Of a stretch of DNA of 15,751 nt, positions 6,888 to 13,545 are shown in pieces. The stretch is from NCBI GenBank assembly GCA_030679805.1, contig JAUXST010000769.1:1-15751 (forward strand). The letters are read 5' to 3'. Source of the DNA: Reyranella sp. GTDB lineage: Bacteria > Pseudomonadota > Alphaproteobacteria > Reyranellales > Reyranellaceae. The position numbers and the translations under genes were made by a program. The notes under the pieces were generated by a model, which saw nothing but the letters and a program-made list of their open reading frames with translations, had not been told where the DNA came from and searched no databases. Position 1 is the first letter of the stretch. Each line of letters opens with the position of its first letter.

Positions 6888-6935
6888 CGCACCATCCTAT
6901 TGCCCGCCACCTCATTTTCAATCACGGTCTCGGCA

Positions 6936-8201
6936 ATGAACATGGAAGCCGCCGCAATTCACCTGCCGCCGATGGCACGTTTCGCCATCGTCATGTTCCT
7001 GCTCCTGGCCACGCCCTATGCCGCGCGCCGCCTGCACATTCCCGCTGTCGTCGGCTACATCCTGGTCGGCATCGTTGTCGGGCCGCATGTGCTGAGCGTG
7101 CTGCCGGGCAATTCCAAGGTCGGCGAGTTCTTCGCCGAGCTGGGCAAGCTCCTGCTGATGTTCTTCGTCGGCCTCGAAATCGACATGCAGCAGTTCCGCG
7201 AGAACAGCCGGAAGTCACTGATGTTCGGTCTCGCCACCTTCACCCTGCCGATGGTGGCGGGCACGGCCATAGGCCTGATCTTCGGCTATTCGCCGCTGTC
7301 GGCGATCCTGATCGGCTCGCTGCTGGCCTCGCACACGCTGATTGCCTACCCCATCGTGCTGAAGGCGGGCCTCGCCCGCACCCTGCCGGTGACCGTGACG
7401 GTGGGCGCCACCATCCTGACCGACATGCTATCGCTGCTGGTGCTGGCGGTCTGCGTCACCACGCACAAGTCCGGCTTCAGCACGGAATCGCTGGCGATCC
7501 AGCTGGCCGAACTCGGCCTCTTCATCTTCCTCATGGTCTTCGTGCTGGGCCGCACCGGCCGCTGGCTGTTCAAGCGGCTGGGCCAGACCGACGAGGCCTC
7601 CTTCGCCCTCATGCTGGGCATCGTGGGCGTGGGCGCGGCGCTGGCTGAAACACTGCATCTCGAAGGCATCCTCGGCGCCTTCCTGGCCGGCATCGCCGTC
7701 AACGAAGCCGTGCGCGACACCTCGGCCAAGGAAAAGATCGAGTTCCTGGGCAACGTCTTCTTCATCCCCTGCTTCTTCATCGTCACCGGCTTCCTGGTCG
7801 ATGTCAGGATCTTCGCCTCGACGCTGTCGAGCCAGGCGGCCCTGGTGGCCTCGATCGTGTTCGGCCTGCTCGCCTCCAAGTGGCTCGCGGCGCAGGCCGT
7901 CGGCCGCGCCTGGAAATACCCAGCCGCGACGCGCGGCCTGATGGCCTCGCTCACCTTTCCCCAGGTCGCGGCGACCCTGGCCACGGCAATCGTGGGCTAC
8001 CAGGCCGTGAATACGGCAGGCGTCCGGCTGCTCGACGAGCGCATGCTGAACGCGGTGCTGGTGCTGGTGGTCGTCACCTCGGTGGTGGGGCCCGTCCTCA
8101 CCGAGCGCTACGCGCGCCGAGTGGCGGACAAGACCGAAGCGCCCGCGCCAGCTGGCCTCAGGCCTGCGGCCCCTCCGGACCGTCAGGGCGCGACAGGATA
8201 A
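6936..8201 (+). CDS. CPA2-family cation:proton antiporter
   Basis: A 421-residue integral membrane protein with about 12 hydrophobic segments. The pattern is that of the sodium/hydrogen exchanger domain of the CPA2 family: VVGYILVGIVVGPHVL, KLLLMFFVGLEIDMQQF, GATILTDMLSLLVL (with the membrane aspartate) and LEGILGAFLAGIAVNEAV. It ends soon after the last helix with a short Ala/Pro-rich tail and has no TrkA-N or USP domain, unlike KefB/KefC. The ion is not predictable (Na+ or K+). The start at 6936 (or the ATG at 6942) precedes MEAAAIHLPPMARF; no good Shine-Dalgarno is visible. Its last 44 bases overlap the 3' end of the convergent ybaN gene. Confidence 0.9.
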   Translation: MNMEAAAIHLPPMARFAIVMFLLLATPYAARRLHIPAVVGYILVGIVVGPHVLSVLPGNSKVGEFFAELGKLLLMFFVGLEIDMQQFRENSRKSLMFGLATFTLPMVAGTAIGLIFGYSPLSAILIGSLLASHTLIAYPIVLKAGLARTLPVTVTVGATILTDMLSLLVLAVCVTTHKSGFSTESLAIQLAELGLFIFLMVFVLGRTGRWLFKRLGQTDEASFALMLGIVGVGAALAETLHLEGILGAFLAGIAVNEAVRDTSAKEKIEFLGNVFFIPCFFIVTGFLVDVRIFASTLSSQAALVASIVFGLLASKWLAAQAVGRAWKYPAATRGLMASLTFPQVAATLATAIVGYQAVNTAGVRLLDERMLNAVLVLVVVTSVVGPVLTERYARRVADKTEAPAPAGLRPAAPPDRQGATG

Positions 8202-8535
8202 AGGTCGCGACGCAGGCAAGCACGATCGCCTGCACGACAAGCGCCCAGCCGGGCACCGCGAGCAGCCAGCTCAAACTCAGCGCCAGCCCCATGAAGACGA
8301 GCGCCGCCCGTTTGGCGCCGCGGCCGATGGCGCGATGCTGCTGCCAGTTTCCGATCAGCGAGCCAAACTGGGGATGGGTCATCAGCCATGCATGAAGGCG
8401 CGGCGAGGACTTGGCGAAGGCGAAAGCCCCGAGCAGCAGGAAAGGCGTCGTCGGCACCAGTGGCAGCACGGCGCCCGCGATGCCGCAGCCGGTGGCGCCG
8501 AGGCCGAGCAGCAGCCAGAGGAAGCGCGGCGCCAT
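8158..8535 (-). CDS. ybaN: YbaN/DUF454 family membrane protein
   Basis: A 125-residue inner-membrane protein of the DUF454 family. It has the hallmark GIAGAVLPLVPTTPFLLLGAFAFAKSSPRLHAWLMTHPQFG motif block (about residues 18-58), with hydrophobic helices at about 5-40 and 76-114. The family function is unknown. The start codon overlaps the nsrR stop by one base (TGATG), so translation is coupled and the two genes form one operon. This links the protein to the NO response by position only. The 3' end overlaps the antiporter gene tail-to-tail by 44 bases. Confidence 0.88.
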   Translation of the reverse strand: MAPRFLWLLLGLGATGCGIAGAVLPLVPTTPFLLLGAFAFAKSSPRLHAWLMTHPQFGSLIGNWQQHRAIGRGAKRAALVFMGLALSLSWLLAVPGWALVVQAIVLACVATFILSRPDGPEGPQA

Positions 8536-8951
8536 CAGCGGCGCGGCAGCGACGGCCAGGCGCAGTCCGCCAGTGTCGTCCGCTCCAGCTCCTTCAAGAA
8601 GGCGTCGCGCGCCGCCGCCAGGTGCTTCTTGAGGCGGCAAGTCGGCGTGAGCACGCAGGCGCCGCCGTCGTCGCGGAAGCATTCGACCAGCGGCTGGCCG
8701 CGCTCCAGCGTGCGCACCACCTCGCCCAGCGTGATGGAGCGCGACGGCCGGGCGAGGCGAAAGCCGCCGCCGGCGCCGCGCTGCGTCTTCACGAAGCCCG
8801 CGTCGGCCAGCTCGCGCACCACCATGGTCAAGTGATGGCGAGAGATGGCGAACTCGGTCGCGATCTCGTCGGTGGTGAAGGAACGGTCCGGCTCGCCGGC
8901 CAGCCGCATCAGGGCGCGCAGCCCGAAATCGGTGAACGCCGTGAGGCGCAT
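8535..8951 (-). CDS. nsrR: Rrf2-family nitric-oxide-sensing repressor, NsrR-like
   Basis: A 138-residue Rrf2-type regulator. Residues 1-60 form the winged helix (MRLTAFTDFGLRALMRLAG; ISRHHLTMVVRELADAGFV), and the sequence GFRLARP follows. Three cysteines at 91, 99 and 105 (ECFRDDGGACVLTPTCRLK) match the NsrR cluster ligands, with the C-x7-C-x5-C spacing that I recall from alphaproteobacterial NsrR. In NsrR, NO destroys the Fe-S cluster and relieves repression. The C-terminal TLADC also fits NsrR (TLADL). The start at 8951 has GGAG seven bases upstream. It is divergent from the haemoglobin-RIC operon, which it probably represses, and a core operator sits 20 bases before its own start, suggesting autoregulation. 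Confidence 0.9.
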   Translation of the reverse strand: MRLTAFTDFGLRALMRLAGEPDRSFTTDEIATEFAISRHHLTMVVRELADAGFVKTQRGAGGGFRLARPSRSITLGEVVRTLERGQPLVECFRDDGGACVLTPTCRLKKHLAAARDAFLKELERTTLADCAWPSLPRR

Positions 8952-8970
8952 TGTCGCTCCGCTCAATTCG

Positions 8971-8983
8971 GTATTGGCAATGC
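8971..8983. promoter_or_regulatory. Predicted NsrR operator core, nsrR-proximal
   Basis: GTATT-GGC-AATGC. It shares the pattern GTATT-N3-AATGC with the second site centred 34 bases away, and it resembles the centre of the enterobacterial NsrR consensus (GCATT-N3-AATGC). It lies 20 bases from the nsrR start, as expected for autorepression. Confidence 0.55.
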
Positions 8984-8993
8984 ACATTATCCG

Positions 8994-9028
8994 TTCCTAA
9001 ATAGGTATTGTAAATGCCTATTTAGGAA
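8994..9028. promoter_or_regulatory. 35-bp inverted repeat containing an NsrR operator core, overlapping the haemoglobin RBS
   Basis: TTCCTAAATAGGTATT (8994-9009) and AATGCCTATTTAGGAA (9013-9028) are 16-base arms with a single mismatch and a GTA centre. The centre reads GTATT-GTA-AATGC, which matches the other site and the NsrR core. The right arm contains AGGA at 9024-9027, the only Shine-Dalgarno candidate for the haemoglobin start at 9034. The site can therefore act as a DNA operator, and a transcript starting upstream of it could fold the RBS into a hairpin. Confidence 0.75.
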
Positions 9029-9033
9029 TCACG

Positions 9034-9525
9034 ATGACTGTCGAGTCCCTGCACAGCGCCGAACGGCGGGCACAGATCACCGCCGACATCGTGGCCCGCA
9101 CCGGCATCGACACCGCGATGATCCAGCGCCTGGTCACGGCCTTCTATGCCCGCGCGCGCGAGGACGCCTTGCTGGGTCCGGTGTTCGGCGCGCACATCAT
9201 CGATTGGGACGCTCACCTCGCGCGCATGTGCAGCTTCTGGGCTTCGGTTGCGCTGATGTCGGGCAGCTATCACGGCAATCCGATGAGCCGCCATCTCGGG
9301 CTGCCGGTTGACGCGCTGCATTTCGACCGCTGGCTGGCGCTGTTCGAGGAGACCGCGACCGCGGTCTGCCCGCCCGCCGCCACCGACCATTTCATCGAAC
9401 GCGCCCGGCGCATCGCCCAGAGCCTCGAACTCGGCATCGCCAGCGTGCGCGGCGTCAGGCTCGGTCGCGGTCAGCGCTTTCGAGCCGAGGATCTCGCGCC
9501 CCCTCCTTCAGGAGATCAGCCATGA
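9034..9525 (+). CDS. Group III truncated haemoglobin
   Basis: A 163-residue haem protein, probably acting in NO detoxification or sensing in the cytoplasm. The family pattern is visible: LVTAFYARAREDALLGPVF at about 33-51, then HLARMCSFWASVALMSGSYHGNPMSRH (61-87) and HFDRWLALFEET (96-107). His87 is the likely proximal haem ligand and Trp100 the conserved helix-G tryptophan. It is about 25-30 residues longer than typical group III members; the extra C-terminal tail (from about 140) is Arg/Pro-rich and low in pattern. The start at 9034 lies 5 bases after the 35-bp inverted repeat. Its stop overlaps the RIC start (ATGA), so the two proteins are translationally coupled. Confidence 0.92.
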   Translation: MTVESLHSAERRAQITADIVARTGIDTAMIQRLVTAFYARAREDALLGPVFGAHIIDWDAHLARMCSFWASVALMSGSYHGNPMSRHLGLPVDALHFDRWLALFEETATAVCPPAATDHFIERARRIAQSLELGIASVRGVRLGRGQRFRAEDLAPPPSGDQP

Positions 9526-10238
9526 CCATGTCCATTTCCGCGCCCTTCAACCGCCGCCAGTCGGTCGGCGAGATCGCAGCCGCCCTGCCCGGCGCCACCG
9601 CGGTGTTCCGCCGCTTCGGACTGGATTTCTGCTGCAAGGGCGACGTGCCGCTGGAAGACTCCGCGCGCCTGCGCGGCGTCCCCCTGGGCGACGTCGAGCA
9701 GGCGCTGGCGTCGCTCGACACGCACGCGACCGCCGAGGCGCCAGGCGAAACTGCGCCGCTGATCGCCCACATCCTCGCCCGCTATCATGAGGTCCATCGC
9801 CGCGAACTGCCCGAGCTGGTGGCGCTGGCGCGCCGGGTCGAGGCGGTGCACGCCAGGCACCCCGACGTGCCGCGCGGCCTGGCCGATCTGCTGGAGCGGC
9901 TGCGGCAGGAACTCGAGTCGCACATGCGCAAGGAGGAACTTATCCTTTTCCCGGCGATGGCGCAGGCCGAGGCCACCTACGGCGGCGGGTTGGAAGCGCC
10001 GATCTCCTGCATGCGCCACGAGCACGACGACCACGGCGCCAACCTGCGCGAACTCGAGGCGCTTACCCGCGACTTCACCCTGCCGGCCGGTGCCTGCCGG
10101 ACCTGGCACGCACTCTATGCCGGCGGCGCCAAGCTGGTCGACGACGTGATGGAGCACATCCATCTCGAGAACAACCTGCTGTTCCCGCGCTTCGCCCCTT
10201 CGCCGCGCATCCAAGTCGCCCGCCGCCGCTTCGGGTGA
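9522..10238 (+). CDS. ytfE: Iron-sulphur cluster repair di-iron protein (RIC/YtfE/ScdA)
   Basis: A 238-residue protein that repairs Fe-S clusters damaged by NO or oxidants. The N-terminal ScdA_N domain (about 12-65) carries the paired cysteines Cys37-Cys38 in FRRFGLDFCCKG. The C-terminal hemerythrin-like four-helix bundle (about 80-228) shows the di-iron ligands: YHEVHRREL (His89 region), ESHMRKEELILFP (His134, Glu138), MRHEHDDHG (His166-His171) and EHIHLENNLLFPR (His212-Glu216). Length matches the family (about 220-240). A good AGGAGAT Shine-Dalgarno lies in the end of the haemoglobin gene, and the start overlaps that gene's stop. The pairing with NsrR and haemoglobin supports an NO-stress role. 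Confidence 0.95.
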   Translation: MTMSISAPFNRRQSVGEIAAALPGATAVFRRFGLDFCCKGDVPLEDSARLRGVPLGDVEQALASLDTHATAEAPGETAPLIAHILARYHEVHRRELPELVALARRVEAVHARHPDVPRGLADLLERLRQELESHMRKEELILFPAMAQAEATYGGGLEAPISCMRHEHDDHGANLRELEALTRDFTLPAGACRTWHALYAGGAKLVDDVMEHIHLENNLLFPRFAPSPRIQVARRRFG

Positions 10239-10261
10239 GAGGGCGCAGGAACCAGAACAAT

Positions 10262-10299
10262 CTCATGCCGAGGAGGGCGCTCCTCAGCATGAGTTTTTT
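10262..10299 (+). terminator. Rho-independent terminator of the haemoglobin-RIC operon
   Basis: CTCATGC-C-GAGGAG (10262-10275) pairs with CTCCTC-A-GCATGAG (10280-10293), with one mismatch and a GGCG loop, and is followed directly by TTTTTT (10294-10299). It lies 24 bases after the stop codon of the RIC gene. Confidence 0.95.
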
Positions 10300-10331
10300 G
10301 ATAACCGCAGGGCGCAGCGACGTCTCGCGCC

Positions 10332-10700
10332 TCAGTTGCTGTTCACGATGCGCTTGACGACGAAGTACCGACCCTCGCGTTCGACCTCGAAGCGCACCTT
10401 GTCGCCGGGCGCGAGGCTGGTCAGAAACGCGGCGTCCTGGACGGTAAAATTCCTGGTGCCGCCCTCCAGCAGGAGTTGCGGGATCGGTGGATATTCGATG
10501 GTGATCTTGCCGGCGGCGCGGTCGACGGCGACCACGCGACCCGGCGCAAACGGTCCGCTCGCCGGGACCTGCACCGAGGCCGTGGTTTCATCCTCGTAAT
10601 AGGGCGAGGAGTCGTACATCGTTTCCGCCGCCGCGGCCGACATGGCCATACCGATCGCCGCAGCCAGCGTGAATATTCCGAGCATCTTTTTATGGGGCAT
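10332..10700 (-). CDS. Secreted CusF-like small protein without recognisable copper ligands
   Basis: A 122-residue protein with a signal peptide (KKMLGIFTLAAAIGMAMSAAAA, cleavage at about residue 25), a disordered acidic linker (about 26-50) and a small beta-barrel domain similar to CusF (GRVVAVDRAAGKITIEY, later APGDKVRFEVEREGRYFVVKRI). In CusF the copper is held by a His just after the ITI strand, a Trp and two Met; here the matching places appear to be Glu/Tyr, Leu, Gly and Arg, so copper binding is doubtful. The start at 10700 has GGAGAG at the best distance; an ATG six bases earlier sits too close to it. It stands alone on the minus strand, converging with the NO operon. Confidence 0.75.
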   Translation of the reverse strand: MPHKKMLGIFTLAAAIGMAMSAAAAETMYDSSPYYEDETTASVQVPASGPFAPGRVVAVDRAAGKITIEYPPIPQLLLEGGTRNFTVQDAAFLTSLAPGDKVRFEVEREGRYFVVKRIVNSN

Positions 10701-10805
10701 TGTCATCTCTCCGTAATCCCATCTGGGCACTCCCGGATCGATTGCCAGGGGTTTCGCGGAATTGACCGCTGCACTCTGCCTCACATCTTTGAGAGCAAGC
10801 GATGA

Positions 10806-10967
10806 GGATCAGGGATCGAAGGATCGTCCGGCGGCGAACTCGAGGACCGCGCCGACGCACCGGGCGACGATGAAGACGGCGCGTCAGTGACGCTCACGGC
10901 CTTCCCGCAGAAGGAAGACGTGGCGATCGCCGAGCGGGCGAAGAGCGGGTTGTTGAAGGCGAAGTGA
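10806..10967 (+). pseudogene. Possible 3' remnant of a gene
   Basis: An open frame of 53 codons after a TGA at 10803. It lacks any ATG and ends in FPQKEDVAIAERAKSGLLKAK. The second half has the codon and residue make-up of a real protein terminus, while the first half is Gly/Asp/Glu-rich. GTG at 10887 could begin a 26-residue peptide but has no clear RBS. I do not recognise the family. A chance open frame in this GC-rich gap (10701-11011, otherwise without genes) is equally possible. Confidence 0.2.
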
Positions 10968-11011
10968 ACCACTCCGCGCGAGCGTCACCGCTTCGGGACA
11001 AGCTCGTATCG

Positions 11012-11332
11012 TCAAGCCACTTTCGAATTGAATATCTCGAGATCACGCGCCTTCGCGTTCCCTGAAATTTCGAGTGAAGCACCACCGGGCGACTTGAAGT
11101 CGAGGTCAACCGCTCCATCGGGGGCTACTGTTGTAACGAACAGGGGTCCGTTGACGTTATGTCCTGTAAAGATCGTCCCGACGAGCTCGAACTTGTAGCG
11201 ATCATGATGGTCCGGGCATCCGCTCGCCGACCTGGCGGGGAGCAGCAGGTTGTTCGCTTCCCAGGTTGTCGCTTCGGCGACTCCAGCAACGCCGACCGTG
11301 GCAACCAGGGACAGCAGCCACGCTATTTTCAT
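11012..11332 (-). CDS. Secreted small protein of unknown function
   Basis: A 106-residue protein with a signal peptide (MKIAWLLSLVATVGVAGVAEA, about 21 residues). The mature part is beta-rich by eye (YKFELVGTIFTGHNVNGPLFVTTVAPDGAVDLDFKSPGGASLEISG) and holds one cysteine in SGCPDHHDRY, close to two histidines. GGAG lies nine bases before the ATG at 11332. It has no obvious operon partner. The family is not recognised; the export prediction is solid and the function unknown. Confidence 0.75.
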   Translation of the reverse strand: MKIAWLLSLVATVGVAGVAEATTWEANNLLLPARSASGCPDHHDRYKFELVGTIFTGHNVNGPLFVTTVAPDGAVDLDFKSPGGASLEISGNAKARDLEIFNSKVA

Positions 11333-11786
11333 TGAGCGTCTCCTCAGATTATGTGCAGTGGCAAAGCCGCGTCGGGAGTATGCGCAATGAAAAAGCACGT
11401 CCAACGTGCCACTGCCCAAAAGGGCGATCAGCCTGCGGCCCCCGCACAGGTCAATTCTGGAAGCGGGTCAAGGACATGAGAGCAATTATCCCGGGTACCA
11501 GGCCAACGGCCACGCCCGCCACCGTCCAGATGATCCGCCGCAATTGCCGTCGCGCGAGGACACCTGACTTCATGCTCGAGTCGCCAAGGACTTCCGCGCC
11601 AATGTTGCGGAGATAGAGCGATTTCGTGGCGTGCCACCAGCCGAACCCTCCCCCGGCAACGCCATTGCAGATGTCTCCATGGCACTCGTGAGGCGTTGCG
11701 CAAACGGCAGGTCAACGAAATACAGCGACGCTGAACACAAGGCCTCGTATCGCATACATAGCTTACTGGACGCTTCCGTCGGCGAG
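11333..11786. other. Region without a confident gene
   Basis: These 454 bases lie between the secreted protein gene and the LysR gene. Several overlapping open frames occur on both strands, but none has both a start with an RBS and convincing coding character. The best candidate is the start-less frame at 11451-11711 listed separately. Confidence 0.5.
11451..11711 (-). pseudogene. Start-less open frame coding for a membrane-type protein end
   Basis: An 87-codon frame that opens after a TGA at 11712-11714 and has no usable start codon before Met at 11573. The translation contains ICNGVAGGGFGWWHATKSLYL and, later, a basic patch RRQLRRIIW followed by a hydrophobic helix TVAGVAVGLVPGIIALM and a short tail. 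This order (charged, membrane helix, tail) looks like a real protein. It may be a 5'-truncated or frameshifted gene, or a 40-residue single-helix protein starting at 11573 (no clear RBS). It could also be coincidence. Confidence 0.3.
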
Positions 11787-12677
11787 TCACGCCGCGCAGG
11801 CGGCCCGGACGCACCCGCGCAGCCAGCGATGCGCCGGATCGGCATCCAGCCGTGGATGCCAGAGCAGCGACACCGTGATCTTCGGCAGGGCGACCGGCAG
11901 GGCAAAACTGTGCATGCCGGCGCGCAGGTTTCCGCTGTGCCGTTCGGGAATGCTGGCGATCAGGTCGGAGCCCCGGGCCAGGATTAGCGCGGTCGAAAAG
12001 CCACCGACAATGGTCGCGACACAGCGTTCCAGCCCCAACGGTTTCAGGGCCTCGTCGATCGGCCCCCGGTCGAGACCCCGCCGCGAAACGACGATGTGCC
12101 GGCCGGCCGCATACCGGGCGGGTGTCATCCTGCCCTTGCCGAGCGGATGCCCCTTTCGCACGACGCCCACGAAGCGGTCCTGGAACAAGGCCTGCGCCCG
12201 CAGCTCCGGCGCCGTCGTCTCGCCCACGACACCGGTTTCCAGATCGACGATGCCGTCACGCAGGGACGCACTGTCCCTGTCCGGCTTCTGCACGAAGCAG
12301 AGCCGCACGCCGGGCGCTTCCTTGGCCACGCGGGCAATGAGGGCCGGTCCGAAGTTCTCGGCGAAGCCTTCGCTGGTGCGCAGCGTAAAAGTTCGGACGA
12401 GTTGTGTGAGATCGAGCTTCTCGGTCGGGTGCAGGACCGCTTCGCCGTCTCGCACCAATGTGCCCACCCGTTCGCGCAGCTCGAGCGCGCGCGGCGTGGG
12501 CACGAGGCCGCGTCCGGCCCTGACCAGCAGCGGATCGCCCATCGTCGCACGCAATCGCGCCAGTGCCCGGCTCATCGCCGAGGGGCTCAGCCGCAAGCGC
12601 CGGGCGGCGCGCGCGACGCTGCCTTCAGCAAGCAGCACATCCAGGGCAACGAGCAGGTTGAGGTCGGGCTTCGCCAT
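11787..12677 (-). CDS. LysR-family transcriptional regulator
   Basis: A 296-residue regulator. Residues 1-60 form the winged helix-turn-helix (PDLNLLVALDVLLAEGSVARAARRLRLSPSAMSRALARLR ... DPLLVRAGRGLVPTPRA), and residues about 90-290 form the two-lobe effector domain (TLRTSEGFAENFGPALI ... DRFVGVVRKGHPL ... STALILARGSDLIASIPER). The N-terminus and the DPLLVR stretch are close to the NodD/SyrM-NahR-like branch of LysR proteins. The start at 12677 matches the family beginning; a further ATG at 12722 in frame is possible but less likely. It is divergent from the thiopurine methyltransferase gene, with 127 bases between, the usual arrangement for a LysR protein and its target. Confidence 0.93.
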   Translation of the reverse strand: MAKPDLNLLVALDVLLAEGSVARAARRLRLSPSAMSRALARLRATMGDPLLVRAGRGLVPTPRALELRERVGTLVRDGEAVLHPTEKLDLTQLVRTFTLRTSEGFAENFGPALIARVAKEAPGVRLCFVQKPDRDSASLRDGIVDLETGVVGETTAPELRAQALFQDRFVGVVRKGHPLGKGRMTPARYAAGRHIVVSRRGLDRGPIDEALKPLGLERCVATIVGGFSTALILARGSDLIASIPERHSGNLRAGMHSFALPVALPKITVSLLWHPRLDADPAHRWLRGCVRAACAA

Positions 12678-12705
12678 GCCTATCTCTAGCACCGGCTGCC
12701 TGGAA

Positions 12706-12755
12706 TATGGCGCCAGACGCATGAATAAAGTGCAAATCGTGCACGTTCCGCCATA
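12706..12755. promoter_or_regulatory. Inverted repeats in the LysR-tpm divergent promoter, candidate operator
   Basis: TATGGCG (12706-12712) and CGCCATA (12749-12755) form an outer inverted repeat. Between them GTGCA-AATCG-TGCAC (12730-12744) is an inner one. The inner repeat has the dyad form and approximate size of LysR-type sites (T-N11-A: the T at 12731 and the A at 12743). Binding is not shown. Confidence 0.4.
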
Positions 12756-12804
12756 CCTGAAAAGGACTTAGCTATCTGGAGATCACAACACAGGGAAGCA
12801 GGTC

Positions 12805-13449
12805 ATGGATGAAAGCTTCTGGCATCGAAAATGGGAACGGAACGAAATCGCCTTCCACGAACGCGAAGCCAACCCCTGGCTGGCGATCTATTTCAGGAAT
12901 CTTTCCTTGGCCGAAGGCAGCTGCGTGTTCCTGCCGCTGTGCGGCAAGACGCTCGACATTCACTGGCTGCTGTCGCAGGGCTATCGCGTCGCCGGCGCCG
13001 AGTTGAGCAGGATCGCCGTCGAGCAGTTGTTCGCGGACCTCGGCGTCGCCCCCACCATAGCGGCCCTCGGCCAGCTCAGCCGCTACAGTGCCAACAACAT
13101 CGACATCTTCGTCGGCGACATCTTCAACCTGTCCAGCGGCATGCTGGGCGACGTCGACGCGATCTATGATAGGGCGGCCTTGGTGGCTCTTCCCACACCC
13201 CTGCGGGAGCGATACGCGGCGCACCTGATCGAGATCACCGATCAGGCGCCGCAACTGCTGATCAGCTACGACTACGACCAGCGACTGATCGATGGGCCGC
13301 CGTTTGCCGTCAACGACGAGGAAGTCGGCCGGCACTACCGGGAAAGCTACGATCTGAAGCGGCTCGCGAGCGCCGACATCAAGGGCGGCTTGAAGGGGAA
13401 ATGCGCGGCCGCGGAGCATGTCTGGCTGCTGAAAAGAAAGCATGCGTGA
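12805..13449 (+). CDS. tpm: Thiopurine S-methyltransferase
   Basis: A 214-residue SAM-dependent methyltransferase of the TPMT family; bacterial members methylate thiopurines and, in some cases, selenium or tellurium compounds. The family signatures are visible: FWHRKWERNEIAFHE (5-19), ANPWLAIYF, VFLPLCGKTLDIHWLLSQGYRVAGAELS (SAM-binding loop, about 41-68) and later DAIYDRAALVALP (about 117-129) and LISYDYD (about 152-158). Length is normal. GGGAAG and CAGG precede the ATG. It is divergent from the LysR gene, its likely regulator. Confidence 0.95.
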   Translation: MDESFWHRKWERNEIAFHEREANPWLAIYFRNLSLAEGSCVFLPLCGKTLDIHWLLSQGYRVAGAELSRIAVEQLFADLGVAPTIAALGQLSRYSANNIDIFVGDIFNLSSGMLGDVDAIYDRAALVALPTPLRERYAAHLIEITDQAPQLLISYDYDQRLIDGPPFAVNDEEVGRHYRESYDLKRLASADIKGGLKGKCAAAEHVWLLKRKHA

Positions 13450-13545
13450 ACGGGAAAAGTTCTGTTCAGGGAGCGCTCGGCGCCCGCATTGTGCTAGCGT
13501 CTGCACGACACCGGGAGTTCATCCGGGAAACATCGGCCTGATGAC

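Noticed and set aside
6277..6921. N-terminal extension of the M23 peptidase frame to 6921
   Set aside because: It would read over the Sel1-repeat gene in another frame, is Arg-rich and without domain character; the signal peptide at 6276 marks the true start.
6264..6935. N-terminal extension of the antiporter frame
   Set aside because: It runs antisense to the Sel1-repeat gene, and its translation lacks membrane segments until MNMEAAA at 6936.
12772..13506. Minus-strand open frame of 244 codons opposite tpm
   Set aside because: The plus strand carries the clear thiopurine methyltransferase motifs; the minus frame is a shadow in GC-rich DNA.
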